DNA of 64,000 nt. It comes from a virus. The stretch covers positions 1 through 64,000 of the IMG/VR virus record IMGVR_UViG_3300044617_002446. One strand, 5' to 3'. Numbering within the stretch: the first letter of the stretch is position 1; every line of letters starts with the position of its first letter. Both the position numbers and the translations under genes were made by a program. Shown here in pieces: positions 16,106-24,746 of the stretch. The notes under the pieces were generated by a model. The model made no database searches and was not told where the DNA came from. It saw only the letters and a list, made by a program, of their open reading frames with translations.

Positions 16106-17076
16106 TGATTTTCGAAGAACAAATTTCAAGAAACCCAAACCACTATCCCTGGACAAAGGATTTTATCCTTGCAATGCATAATGGTTTTTGGACAGATGCT
16201 GAATTTAATTTTAAGAGCGATCTTCAAGACTTCAAAGTAAATTTAAATGATGTGGAAAAAGAAATCGTAATAAGGTCTCTTTCAACAATAGGTCAATTAG
16301 AAATTTCTGTTAAAAAATTCTGGGCGAAATTAGGAGACAATTTACCTCATCCATCATTAAATGATCTAGGGTACGTAATGGCTAACATAGAAGTAATTCA
16401 CGGAGACGCATATTCTCGACTTTTAGATGTGCTAGGAATAGAAGACTCATTTGATAAAATATTACAAGAACCCATAATAAAAGGTAGAGTAAACTATTTA
16501 AAAAAACACTTACGCAAGTTTCATGATGACAACAAAAAACAATTTATATATTCTTTAATACTATTCACTCTTTTTGTTGAAAATATAGCCCTATTCTCTC
16601 AGTTTTACACTGTAAATTTTTTTGGTAAATTTAAAAATTTGTTGAAAGACACAAATAAGCAAATAGAATACACCTCTAGAGAAGAAGACTTGCATGCAAA
16701 AGTAGGAATGAAAATTATAAATACAATAAGGGATGAACATCCAGAGCTTTTCGATTTAGAGCTAGAAGAAAAAATTCTATCAGAAGCCTCAGAAGCTATA
16801 GAACACGAATGCAAAATTATCGAATGGATTGTAAATGGCTATCAAAATGAATATTTAAATTCAAACCTATTAAAAGAATTTATAAAAAATAGGATGAATG
16901 AATCTTTAAAAGAAATAAAATTTAAACCAATTTTTGATATTGATAAAAATGTTTTAGCTAAAACAACCTGGTTTGACGAACAATTACTAGGCAATGCAAA
17001 AACCGATTTTTTTAATTCAAGACCGGTCGAATATTCTCGAAATTCGCAATCGTTCGACGCGGATGAACTATTTTGA
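16105..17076 (+). CDS. nrdB: class I ribonucleotide reductase, small (radical-generating) subunit
   Basis: This subunit generates the radical that NrdA uses to reduce ribonucleotides to deoxyribonucleotides. Metal ligands can be placed at Glu66 (QLEISVKKFW), Glu96 and His99 (IEVIHGDAY), Glu159 (FVENI), and Glu194 and His197 (EEDLHA). The radical tyrosine is Tyr103, seven residues after Glu96. The first ligand is Glu rather than the Asp of E. coli, as in the NrdB subgroup with QIEVAVKSFW-type sequences. The C-terminus carries the subunit-binding tail (SFDADELF). The length of 323 residues is normal. The start ATG is fixed by the promoter and the inverted repeat ending on it. Confidence 0.95.
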   Translation: MIFEEQISRNPNHYPWTKDFILAMHNGFWTDAEFNFKSDLQDFKVNLNDVEKEIVIRSLSTIGQLEISVKKFWAKLGDNLPHPSLNDLGYVMANIEVIHGDAYSRLLDVLGIEDSFDKILQEPIIKGRVNYLKKHLRKFHDDNKKQFIYSLILFTLFVENIALFSQFYTVNFFGKFKNLLKDTNKQIEYTSREEDLHAKVGMKIINTIRDEHPELFDLELEEKILSEASEAIEHECKIIEWIVNGYQNEYLNSNLLKEFIKNRMNESLKEIKFKPIFDIDKNVLAKTTWFDEQLLGNAKTDFFNSRPVEYSRNSQSFDADELF

Positions 17077-17104
17077 TTTGTTTCAAAAGTTTCAATTTTA
17101 AATT

Positions 17105-18760
17105 ATGAATAAAGAAATCTATTGGCTTAATAAAGATTCTAGGAAATTTTTAAGCGGCGGCTATCTCGAAGAAGGCGTAACACCAGAGCAAAGAATTAGG
17201 CAAATAGCCGAAAATGCCGAAAAAATTTTAAAAATAAAAGGGTTTGCAGACAAGTTTGAGCTTTACGTACATAAAGGATTTTATTCTTTATCTACTCCTG
17301 TTTGGACAAACTACGGAAACAAAAGAGGGTACCCTGTAAGCTGTTTTGGATCAGCGATCTCTGATACCATGGAGTCTATTTTAGAAAAAGTTGCAGAAAT
17401 TGGGATTATGTCAAAAATGGGAGGAGGAACTTCTGCTTATTTTGGAAATCTTAGAGCGAGAGGCTCGAAAATTTCAGTTGGGGGCGAGTCGAGCGGTCCA
17501 GTGCATTTTATGGAGCTTTTTAGCACAGTTGCAGATGTCGTAAGCCAGGGGTCAGCGCGCAGAGGATCTTTTGCCGCAACGCTTCCAGTAGAGCATTCAG
17601 ATATCGAAGAGTTTCTTCAAATTAGATCAACAGGGCACCCAATTCAAAGCATGAGTATCGGCGTTTCAATCACCGACCAATGGATGAAAGAAATGGTAGA
17701 TGGCGATAAATCAAAAAGAAAAATTTGGGCGTCAATAATAAAAAAGAGGTTTGAAACCGGCTATCCCTATATTTTCTTTGCTGATAATGCAAACAACAAT
17801 GCGCCTGAAGTCTACAAAACTAAAGGGTTAAAAATTAATAATTCAAACTTATGTCAAGAAATTATGCTCAGTAATTCGGATACCGAATCATTTGTTTGCG
17901 TATTGTCTTCTTTAAACCTTTTACATTGGGATGAAATAGAAAAAACAGATGCCATAGAAACATTGATTTACTTTTTGGATTCTGTAAGCGAAGAATTTAT
18001 TCAAAAAAGCGAAGGTGTTAAATTTATGGAGGCTCCAAGGAAATTTGCAATTTCGCAAAGAGCATTGGGTATGGGTGTATTAGGATGGCATTCCTTCCTT
18101 CAATCTAAAATGATTGGATTTGAATCAATGGAAGCTAAAATACTCAATAACCAAATTTGGAAAATTATCAGGAGCAGGTCTGACCAAGCCACGGAGCAAT
18201 TAGCGAAAATTTTTGGCGCGGCTAATATATATTTAAACACACCGATAAACAGGAGAAATACTACCACACTTGCCGTTGCCCCGACTACAAGCTCAAGTGC
18301 AATTCTCGGACAAGTATCACCTTCTATCGAGCCATTAAATAGTAACTATTTTATAAACAAACTTGCAAAAGGAAACTTTACATACAAAAACCCCTTTTTG
18401 AAAAAACTTTTGAAAGAAAAGGGAAAAGACGACGAGGAGACTTGGAAGTCTATCCTTGTAAAAGGCGGTAGCGTTCAACACTTAAATTTTTTAAACGAAG
18501 TCGAAAAAAACGTCTTCAAAACATTCGGTGAAATTTCCCAAAAAGAAATTGTAATACAAGCAGCGCAAAGACAAAAATATATAGATCAGGGACAATCACT
18601 AAATTTAATGGTGCCTCCAAATACGCCAGCAAAAGAAGTTAGCGAGCTTTTAATAGAGGGCTGGAAACTTGGAATAAAAACATTTTACTATCAAAGAAGC
18701 GCAAATCCAGCACAAGAACTTTCGCGCTCAATTCTTTCATGCTCAAGCTGTGAATCTTAA
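17105..18760 (+). CDS. nrdA: class I ribonucleotide reductase, large (catalytic) subunit
   Basis: This subunit reduces NDPs to dNDPs together with NrdB. The active-site cysteines are Cys80 (YPVSCFGS) and Cys265 (FVCVLSS). The radical site NLCQE (248-252) gives Asn, the thiyl Cys250 and Glu. Tyr528-Tyr529 (FYYQRS) relay the radical, and the C-terminal redox pair is Cys546/Cys549. At 551 residues it is much shorter than E. coli NrdA because the N-terminal ATP-cone is missing, so activity is probably not shut down by dATP through that domain. It lies 28 bases after nrdB; a TTGATT overlapping the nrdB stop could be a weak extra promoter. Confidence 0.95.
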   Translation: MNKEIYWLNKDSRKFLSGGYLEEGVTPEQRIRQIAENAEKILKIKGFADKFELYVHKGFYSLSTPVWTNYGNKRGYPVSCFGSAISDTMESILEKVAEIGIMSKMGGGTSAYFGNLRARGSKISVGGESSGPVHFMELFSTVADVVSQGSARRGSFAATLPVEHSDIEEFLQIRSTGHPIQSMSIGVSITDQWMKEMVDGDKSKRKIWASIIKKRFETGYPYIFFADNANNNAPEVYKTKGLKINNSNLCQEIMLSNSDTESFVCVLSSLNLLHWDEIEKTDAIETLIYFLDSVSEEFIQKSEGVKFMEAPRKFAISQRALGMGVLGWHSFLQSKMIGFESMEAKILNNQIWKIIRSRSDQATEQLAKIFGAANIYLNTPINRRNTTTLAVAPTTSSSAILGQVSPSIEPLNSNYFINKLAKGNFTYKNPFLKKLLKEKGKDDEETWKSILVKGGSVQHLNFLNEVEKNVFKTFGEISQKEIVIQAAQRQKYIDQGQSLNLMVPPNTPAKEVSELLIEGWKLGIKTFYYQRSANPAQELSRSILSCSSCES

Positions 18761-18763
18761 AAT

Positions 18764-19189
18764 ATGAATATTAGAATAAAACTAACAAACGAAAACGCTA
18801 AAGTACCATCTAAAACATCTCCAGATGAGGCTGGTTATGATTTGTATAGCTCCGAAGACTGTATCATAAAACCCATGGAAAGAAGACTCGTTAAAACAGG
18901 CGTGTCGCTTGCTATTCCGTATGGATACTACGGTCATATATCTGACAGAAGTGGTATGGCACTTAAAAAAGGAGCACATTGCTTAGGTAAGATAGTTGAT
19001 CCAACTTACAGAGGCGAAATCGGCGTTATTATATTGAATACCGACATGTTCGAATCAATTAAAATTCAAAAAGGAGACAGAATGGCTCAAGTTATTTTCA
19101 AAAAGTACGAAAATGTAGAATTTATACAAGAAGCCGCGCTCGACAAGACAGAAAGAGACGAAAAAGGGTTTGGAAGCTCAGGAAATTAA
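18764..19189 (+). CDS. dut: dUTP diphosphatase (dUTPase)
   Basis: This enzyme hydrolyses dUTP to dUMP and diphosphate, keeping uracil out of DNA and feeding dTMP synthesis. All five trimeric-dUTPase motifs are present: PDEAGYDLYS (20-29), DRSGMALKKG (61-70), GKIVDPTYRGEIGV with Asp79, GDRMAQVIF (104-112) and the C-terminal RDEKGFGSSG, which closes over the substrate. The length of 141 residues is typical. It begins 3 bases after nrdA and completes the nucleotide operon. Confidence 0.95.
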   Translation: MNIRIKLTNENAKVPSKTSPDEAGYDLYSSEDCIIKPMERRLVKTGVSLAIPYGYYGHISDRSGMALKKGAHCLGKIVDPTYRGEIGVIILNTDMFESIKIQKGDRMAQVIFKKYENVEFIQEAALDKTERDEKGFGSSGN

Positions 19190-19234
19190 AATAAAAATAA
19201 AATCAATTTAATTTTATTTGTGTATTAATTATTA

Positions 19235-19645
19235 ATGGAAAAAATAGATGTTTCAATAAAAGAGTTGGCAAATTCTATAAAAAATAACAATGAACAAGTT
19301 TTGGAAAATCTAAGACTCAGGTTTCAAAACGAACTAATGTTCAATATAATATTTTTTCTTTTTAATAATTGGGCAAATAGTCAAAGAAGCGAATTCGGTT
19401 CTAATCTAGAAGAAGACGATCCAGCTCAAAGATTTTTTAATGCATGGTATCACGAAACAAAGAAAAGAGTTAAAAAAGAAATGTTAGAAGTAAATAAAAA
19501 CTTGACCTCTAATACTTTTGAATATTTAAACGCAATCTCTTCCAATTCTTTACCAAGCACCGAAGATTACCAATCAATATACAACACCGCATTAAGCGAT
19601 ATTAAAAAAATGTTCTCTAAAAATACCAAGCCCCCCAAAATATAA
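19235..19645 (+). CDS. hypothetical protein
   Basis: This is a 136-residue, mainly helical, charged protein of unknown function. It has an N-terminal amphipathic region (VSIKELANSIKNNNEQVLENL), a hydrophobic aromatic patch at about 37-46 (MFNIIFFLFNNW) too short to be sure of a membrane span, and a basic helix (HETKKRVKKEMLEVNK). It sits 45 bases after dut and 2 bases before a membrane-anchored GAF-like protein, with which it is probably co-translated. No family is recognised. Confidence 0.55.
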   Translation: MEKIDVSIKELANSIKNNNEQVLENLRLRFQNELMFNIIFFLFNNWANSQRSEFGSNLEEDDPAQRFFNAWYHETKKRVKKEMLEVNKNLTSNTFEYLNAISSNSLPSTEDYQSIYNTALSDIKKMFSKNTKPPKI

Positions 19646-19647
19646 TT

Positions 19648-20295
19648 ATGGAAGAAGGCTTTACTCAAAAATTAAAAAAAACATTTAAAGACTATATTGG
19701 ATATATAGTAATATGCGTATTTATTATTTTAGGAACAGTTGCGAAAGACATTTCTGTTAAATATTTTCAAAATCAAGAATGGAGTTTTTATTCTTTAAAT
19801 AAAGACGCGAAAAGGAATGTTAAAATAACAGAACTTGTTTCTCAAATAAGAGAAATAGCAAATGCTGAAAATGTAACAGTTTTTCTTTTTCATAACGGGG
19901 GCTTTTTTAGTTCTGGAGTACCATATAGAAAAAAATCACCCGCATTTGAATCAAACTCACCACTAAAAATTGGCAAAAACTACAAATACGAAAACGTACC
20001 GCTCACACAGGTTTCAGAATTAATAAAAGAACTTACAGAAAACAATCAGGGTTTTTTTGTTAGAACTTCTTCAATTCAAAACGGAACATGGAAAGCGATG
20101 TTATTGGAAAGCGGCTACGAATACAATTTTTATACAAGCCTTAGAATTGGCGAAAAAATGATAGGGTATATAAAAATATCTTGGGAACTTGAGCTTGAAA
20201 ATGCAGAAAAGCAAAGACTTTCAAATCAAGTAAGTAGTTTTTCTTTAATAATAAGCTCACTGCTTGCTGAAAAAGAGCTTGATTTATTTAAATAA
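19648..20295 (+). CDS. membrane-anchored GAF-like protein
   Basis: The 215-residue protein has a short cytoplasmic N-terminus and one hydrophobic segment at about 18-34 (IGYIVICVFIILGTVA). The soluble domain that follows has a GAF-like pattern: a helix (ITELVSQIREIANAENVTV), a strand with the phage-typical FHNGG, a long loop and a final IGYIKISW strand before a helix. GAF domains bind small ligands or mediate dimerisation. In some large phages similar proteins occur without known function. The membrane anchor suggests a sensor or a lysis/envelope-related role. No output domain is present. Confidence 0.5.
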   Translation: MEEGFTQKLKKTFKDYIGYIVICVFIILGTVAKDISVKYFQNQEWSFYSLNKDAKRNVKITELVSQIREIANAENVTVFLFHNGGFFSSGVPYRKKSPAFESNSPLKIGKNYKYENVPLTQVSELIKELTENNQGFFVRTSSIQNGTWKAMLLESGYEYNFYTSLRIGEKMIGYIKISWELELENAEKQRLSNQVSSFSLIISSLLAEKELDLFK

Positions 20296-20306
20296 ATAAA
20301 TATAAT
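20279..20306 (+). promoter_or_regulatory. strong sigma-70-like promoter
   Basis: TTGATT (20279-20284), 16 bases, then a perfect TATAAT (20301-20306). The ATG at 20316 is 9 nt downstream, so the message should be nearly leaderless. The promoter lies inside the end of the preceding gene and reads into the sugar cluster. A 23-base palindrome begins at the last base of the -10 box. Confidence 0.7.
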
Positions 20307-20328
20307 CAATCTAATATGATTAGATTGA
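20306..20328 (+). promoter_or_regulatory. 23-base palindrome centred on a start codon (operator candidate)
   Basis: TCAATCTAAT and ATTAGATTGA are perfect 10-base inverted repeats separated by only the three bases of the ATG start codon (20316-20318). It covers the expected transcription start of the promoter just upstream. A dimeric repressor bound here would block the sugar cluster. In RNA the loop is too tight for a good hairpin, so a DNA operator is the more natural reading. Confidence 0.65.
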
Positions 20329-20567
20329 AAATTTCATCAATAGATTTTTCAGAAAAATCGCCAGGAGCTTTAGAAGAAATTAAGATAGAGGGACTTGTTG
20401 GCAAGTCTTTAAATTCATCTATAGATAAAGATGAAATTATAAAAGCCATAAAAGAGGGAGAAGATTTTATTCTATTAACAAATAAAAAACTAATAGAAAA
20501 AGTTTCCGGCCGCTCCGGTAAAAAATCAAATCCATTAATGTTAAATTTTGAAGATTACTCTGAATAA
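20316..20567 (+). CDS. small hypothetical protein, first gene of the sugar cluster transcript
   Basis: This 83-residue protein of unknown function has short alternating strands and helices (IRLKISSIDFS, LEEIKIEGLVG, IIKAIKEGEDFILLTNKKLIEKV) and a C-terminal acidic end. Its start codon lies at the centre of a perfect palindrome and directly after a strong promoter. It could be a small regulator that controls its own transcript, but no DNA-binding motif is visible. Its stop overlaps the start of the next gene (TAATG), so the two are translationally coupled. Confidence 0.55.
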   Translation: MIRLKISSIDFSEKSPGALEEIKIEGLVGKSLNSSIDKDEIIKAIKEGEDFILLTNKKLIEKVSGRSGKKSNPLMLNFEDYSE

Positions 20568-21505
20568 TGAATATTAATATCAGAATGGAGGGAGGTCTTG
20601 GCGATCACCTACTTGCAAATAGATTTGTTCCCGCTATATTAGATAAATATACAGACGCAAAAATTAAAATATTTTCCGACACGGAGAATAATTCAAAAAG
20701 CCTAGAAATGTTGCTGCATTTTTTCCCTTCGTTTTACCAAAGGGGAGGGGAAGTAATAAAAGAGAGAGCAAACAAAAACTATAAAATAATATCACAATTT
20801 GGCGAAGAAATTTACCCAGCCGCAATAGAAAACCAAACGGAATATATCAAAAACAAAATGATAAAAGAATGTGATATTTTTTATGATCTACACATAGACG
20901 GACTTAATTGGGTTAATCACGACTATGACTGGATAAGATATTATTTTCATTTTCCAAAACCAGAAAAAGTTGAAAGTAAAATTAAAAACAAAGATGAAGA
21001 TTTTGTTTTATGTCACCTTTATTCAAGACCAGATTCTATCTATAATGTAGAACAATGGTATGCAGAAACCTTAATAGAAGAAGTTGCAAAATCTATAAAA
21101 GTAAAAATAATTACAGAAAAGCAATATTCTGATTTTTATTTTAAATTAAAAAACAACAAGAATATAGAAATTTTAACACCAGATATTTTTGAAATATTTG
21201 AAATTTCTTCTAAATGTTCTTGTTATATAGGAATAGATTCAGGAATAAGATATATTCCATACCATTTTTCAAAGCCTACATTTGTACTTTCAAATTATTG
21301 CAACAGTATAGGAAACGTAGTTTACTCTCATCTAATAAGATGGCTTATATTTAAAAATCAAACATTACCCATGCATTTTAATGTAAAAAAAACTGCAAAA
21401 ATAATAATAAATTCTATAAACAACAAAGCATCTTATTTATTTCCTGAAATAGAAGAGAATTACGACAACCTTTTAGTAAAAAGAAACTATAAAAATTTTA
21501 TTTAA
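20567..21505 (+). CDS. glycosyltransferase, GT9/heptosyltransferase-like
   Basis: The 312-residue GT-B-like protein starts with a glycine-rich loop after the first strand (IRMEGGLGDHLLANRFVPAI), as in GT9 heptosyltransferase-like proteins. The second half has a Rossmann-like pattern (FVLCHLYSRPDS) and a conserved Asp-Ser-Gly in YIGIDSGIRYIPYHFSKPT, matching the site in GT9 enzymes where GhDSGl sits before a His. It probably transfers a sugar from the nucleotide donor made by the following genes. It overlaps the previous gene by one base and is followed with no gap by the DUF5672-like gene. Confidence 0.65.
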   Translation: MNINIRMEGGLGDHLLANRFVPAILDKYTDAKIKIFSDTENNSKSLEMLLHFFPSFYQRGGEVIKERANKNYKIISQFGEEIYPAAIENQTEYIKNKMIKECDIFYDLHIDGLNWVNHDYDWIRYYFHFPKPEKVESKIKNKDEDFVLCHLYSRPDSIYNVEQWYAETLIEEVAKSIKVKIITEKQYSDFYFKLKNNKNIEILTPDIFEIFEISSKCSCYIGIDSGIRYIPYHFSKPTFVLSNYCNSIGNVVYSHLIRWLIFKNQTLPMHFNVKKTAKIIINSINNKASYLFPEIEENYDNLLVKRNYKNFI

Positions 21506-22189
21506 ATGACTACAAAAAAAGACGTAACCATTAACGGAATAGCCACCCAAGAAAAATATTTTGAAAATACTTTAAAAGCAGTAATCTATTCAAAAAAAAT
21601 ATCAGGCATACCAAATGCTCAAATGATTTCTTTCAAAAAGTTTTTTCACGAAGAAGTAAAATGTGTTTATGTTCCAGATTTAATAAAAATTGATTCTGTT
21701 CCAAAGTGGAATTTTTTTCTTATAAAAAACTTATATCAGTTTATAAATACTGATTTTTGTTTAAATGTGCATGACGATGGATTTGCAATCAATGCATCGG
21801 CATGGAAAGATGAATTTTTAAATTATGATTATATAGGGGCATTATGGCCAGTTGGCTGCCATGAACCAATTGTTACAGAAAAAGACAGATGCGGAAACGG
21901 AGGCTTCTCATTAAGAAGTAAAAAACTTTTAGAAATTGCCGCCTTGTACTGTCCAGCATATGCTTATCCAAACGAAGACAGAGTTATTTGTGGGCTACAT
22001 AGAGATATTTTCACCAAAAGAAATATAAAATTTGCACCAGATCACATAGCTGCACAATTTTCAATAGAAGACGAAACAATACCTGAAGCCGCCGGTCAAA
22101 CCCACAAAAATAGGTTTTCTATAAAAAGCTTTGGCTTCCATCAAAAAAATTCAGATGCAATTAAATTTTTAGAAAGCGTTCAAGTATGA
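21506..22189 (+). CDS. DUF5672-like protein, probable glycosyltransferase
   Basis: The 227-residue protein matches the DUF5672 pattern: FLIKNLYQFINTDFCLNVHDDG with a DxD-like HDDG site, WKDEFLNYDYIGALWP, and GNGGFSLRSKKLLEI, followed by PNEDRVICG. The D-containing pocket and the GNGGFSLR strand resemble GT-A sugar transferases. DUF5672 genes usually sit in surface-sugar clusters, as here. The sugar and acceptor are unknown. The stop overlaps the start of the next gene by 4 bases. Confidence 0.7.
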   Translation: MTTKKDVTINGIATQEKYFENTLKAVIYSKKISGIPNAQMISFKKFFHEEVKCVYVPDLIKIDSVPKWNFFLIKNLYQFINTDFCLNVHDDGFAINASAWKDEFLNYDYIGALWPVGCHEPIVTEKDRCGNGGFSLRSKKLLEIAALYCPAYAYPNEDRVICGLHRDIFTKRNIKFAPDHIAAQFSIEDETIPEAAGQTHKNRFSIKSFGFHQKNSDAIKFLESVQV

Positions 22190-23040
22190 TATTGCTAACT
22201 GGATCAACTGGTTATATAGGTTCTGAGTTTAAAAAGCAGCTTGAAAAAAAAAGTTTGATGCACTGCACAATTTCGCATAAAGAGATCAATAAAAAAAATT
22301 TAAAATCTATTATAAAATATAAAAATATAACACATATAATTAACTGTGCTGCATTTGTTGGCAAGCCCAATATAGAACAATGCGAAAAAGAAAAAGAAAA
22401 AAGCATAAACGGTAACATATTAGTTCCATTTCTTTTGAAAGAAATAGCAGAAGACTTCGACATTACAATGTGCCATATTTCTACTGGGTGCATTTATAAC
22501 GGGTTATCGCCCGATCCTTTGGGATGGAATGAAATGAACGAACCCAATCTTAGTTTCGAATTAAATAATTGTAGCTTTTATACTGGAACAAAATTAAGCG
22601 CAGAAAATATAATTAAAAACTATGAAAAATCATATATATGGAGAATCAGGCTTCCATTTGAAAATAAACATAATCAAAGAAATTATATATCCAAAATAAT
22701 TAATTACGAAAACCTCCTTCTGGAAAAAAATTCTATTTCTCATAAAGAAGAATTTGTCAGCGCATGCATTCAGTCAATAGAATTGAATATTCCATTTGGA
22801 ACATATAATATAACAAATACTGGTTCAATTTCAGCATATGAAATTTTTGAAAAATTAAAAAAAACGATCACCCCAAATAAAGAAGCTAAATTTTTGTCTA
22901 TTGATGATTTTTATAAAAAAGTTAGCAGTATGCCGAGGTCCAATTGTATTCTAGATAACTCAAAAATATTAGCAACCGGAATAAAACTTACAGAAGTAAA
23001 TGAGCAAGTAGATAAATGCATAAAAGAATGGAAATGGTAA
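22186..23040 (+). CDS. NAD(P)-dependent sugar epimerase/reductase (RmlD-like SDR)
   Basis: This is a 284-residue extended short-chain dehydrogenase. The nucleotide-binding loop GSTGYIG is at 6-12, NCAAFVG marks the fourth strand, STGCIY precedes the active site, and the YxxxK pair is in FYTGTKLSAE. The layout fits RmlD-like dTDP-4-keto-rhamnose reductases and GDP-6-deoxy-4-keto-sugar reductases. With the GDP-mannose 4,6-dehydratase in the same operon, reduction of GDP-4-keto-6-deoxymannose to a GDP-6-deoxyhexose is the likely reaction. The exact stereochemistry cannot be told from sequence. Confidence 0.75.
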   Translation: MILLTGSTGYIGSEFKKQLEKKSLMHCTISHKEINKKNLKSIIKYKNITHIINCAAFVGKPNIEQCEKEKEKSINGNILVPFLLKEIAEDFDITMCHISTGCIYNGLSPDPLGWNEMNEPNLSFELNNCSFYTGTKLSAENIIKNYEKSYIWRIRLPFENKHNQRNYISKIINYENLLLEKNSISHKEEFVSACIQSIELNIPFGTYNITNTGSISAYEIFEKLKKTITPNKEAKFLSIDDFYKKVSSMPRSNCILDNSKILATGIKLTEVNEQVDKCIKEWKW

Positions 23041-23042
23041 AT

Positions 23043-24173
23043 ATGGAAAAAGAAATCATAAATCTTGGAAAGCTACCGCTGGTCAATAATCTCTTTAACT
23101 CTAAAGAAGAAAGCTTAAATGCAAAAAGGTTTGACTTAAGAATTATACAAAAAGAAAATTATCTAATGAAATTAGATACAGAAATTTCTTCAAGGGACAT
23201 GTTTGAAACCTATCTTTACAGATCATCTATAAATAAACCCTACGTAGAGCATTGTAAAAAAATGTGGAATTACGCCAAAAAGTTTAATCCTAAAAAAATT
23301 GCTGATATAGGCGGCAATGATGGAGCACTTTTAAATGCTTTCAAAGAAGCTTCAAGAGAAAAACTAGACTTAACTAATATAGATGCAAGTTCATCTTTTA
23401 AATTAGATAACGAATCAAATGGTATAAAATATATACAAGATTATTGGGGAGACTTAATTTTTAAAGAAAAATTTGATCTCATAACCTCAACAAATGTTTT
23501 TCAACACAATCCACATTATGAAAAATTCCTTCAAGGAATTAGGAATAATTTAAAAGGAATATGGATATTAGAGTTTCCTTATTTTTTAGAAACTGTAAAA
23601 ACTAATCAATTCGATCAAATATATCACGAACATGTATATTATTGGTTATTGACCCCACTATATACTATTTTTAAAAAATACGGATTAAAAATAATAGACG
23701 TTTCCTTAGAAGATATACACGGCGGATCAATGCGCATAATTTCTTCCAACAGAGAAGGCGACCAAGAAAATTTAGAAAAAATAAATAAATTTATTGAAGA
23801 AGAAAAGAACTTTAATTTTTCAAACTGGGGCAAAAAAATTGAAAAAAAACTACAACAAGACAATTTGTTTATAAACAATTTACCTGGATCTGTTGCGGCT
23901 TTTGGAGCCGCAGCAAAAGGCTGCGTATATTTAAATTGCATTGGAAAAAATAAAATACAATATATAATAGATGACACACCAGGAAAACAAAATTTATTTA
24001 GCCCCGGTACCGGACTAAAAATAGTTGATAGAAACTTTATAAAAAATAACCAACCAGACAATATAATAATACTAGCTCATAATTTTAAAAATTATATAGC
24101 AGACTCACTTAAAAACGATGGATACAATGGTAAAATCTATACCATGCTTCCAGAAATACAAGAAATAATTTAA
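23043..24173 (+). CDS. sugar C-methyltransferase family protein, N-terminally shortened
   Basis: This resembles the nucleotide-sugar C-methyltransferase family (NovU/TylC3 type), which methylates a keto-deoxysugar using SAM. The SAM site is IADIGGNDGAL at about 90-100; further hallmarks are QIYHEHVYYW, DIHGGSMRI and AFGAAAKGCVYL in the C-terminal domain. The usual N-terminal zinc module begins with CxxC pairs before the LGKLPLVNNLF motif. Here the protein starts at that motif and the cysteines are absent, so the zinc site is lost. The ATG at 23043 is preferred over an upstream one overlapping the reductase gene. It probably uses the product of the dehydratase. Confidence 0.78.
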   Translation: MEKEIINLGKLPLVNNLFNSKEESLNAKRFDLRIIQKENYLMKLDTEISSRDMFETYLYRSSINKPYVEHCKKMWNYAKKFNPKKIADIGGNDGALLNAFKEASREKLDLTNIDASSSFKLDNESNGIKYIQDYWGDLIFKEKFDLITSTNVFQHNPHYEKFLQGIRNNLKGIWILEFPYFLETVKTNQFDQIYHEHVYYWLLTPLYTIFKKYGLKIIDVSLEDIHGGSMRIISSNREGDQENLEKINKFIEEEKNFNFSNWGKKIEKKLQQDNLFINNLPGSVAAFGAAAKGCVYLNCIGKNKIQYIIDDTPGKQNLFSPGTGLKIVDRNFIKNNQPDNIIILAHNFKNYIADSLKNDGYNGKIYTMLPEIQEII

Positions 24174-24179
24174 AAAAAA

Positions 24180-24743
24180 ATGAAACTTAAAGAAATACTA
24201 GACTCAACAGAACTGTTAAATACGACGCATTTTACAGGAACAGATAAAAATACGACGCATGGATTTATCGATTTTTTTTATGAAAGAGAATTTGAAAAGT
24301 ATAAAGATAAAAAAATCTCTCTACTAGAGATAGGTATGGAGGTTGGCGGCTCTATATATTTATGGGGTAAATATTTTCAAAACGGAGAAATAACAGGGGT
24401 TGATGTTGAAGATAAAATTCATGAAAGATGGAAATCTTTACCAAATACAAAATTTATAATAAATGACGCATATGAAATTGCGTTTATAGAAACGCTTCCG
24501 AACTTTGATATTATTATTGATGACGGACCACATACGCTAGATTCACAAATTCTTTGCATAGAGAGATATTTGCCAAAGTTAAAAGAAGGCGGAATTATGG
24601 TTATAGAAGATGTACAGGACGCAAGCCACTTAGAAATCTTAAAAAAACATACACCAGTAGAGCTACAAAATAAAACCGAGATGATAGATCTTAGATTTTC
24701 TAAGGGAAGATATGATGATCTACTATTTGTAATTAGAAAATAA
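24180..24743 (+). CDS. SAM-dependent methyltransferase, sugar O-methyltransferase-like
   Basis: The 187-residue class I methyltransferase has motif I SLLEIGMEVGGSIYLW, an acidic ITGVDVED after strand 2, and IIIDDGPHTLDSQ plus GGIMVIEDVQD, which are typical of rhamnosyl O-methyltransferases of the tetracenomycin/macrocin type. Two identical short stretches (NTTH, at residues about 14-17 and 24-27) occur near the N-terminus. In this context it probably caps a transferred deoxysugar by O-methylation. It starts 6 bases after the C-methyltransferase and ends 3 bases before the dehydratase. Confidence 0.72.
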   Translation: MKLKEILDSTELLNTTHFTGTDKNTTHGFIDFFYEREFEKYKDKKISLLEIGMEVGGSIYLWGKYFQNGEITGVDVEDKIHERWKSLPNTKFIINDAYEIAFIETLPNFDIIIDDGPHTLDSQILCIERYLPKLKEGGIMVIEDVQDASHLEILKKHTPVELQNKTEMIDLRFSKGRYDDLLFVIRK

Positions 24744-24746
24744 TAT

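Noticed and set aside
17073-17101. Promoter before nrdA (TTGATT over the nrdB stop)
   Set aside because: The only -10 candidate is TTTTAA; nrdA is adequately explained by read-through from the nrdB promoter.
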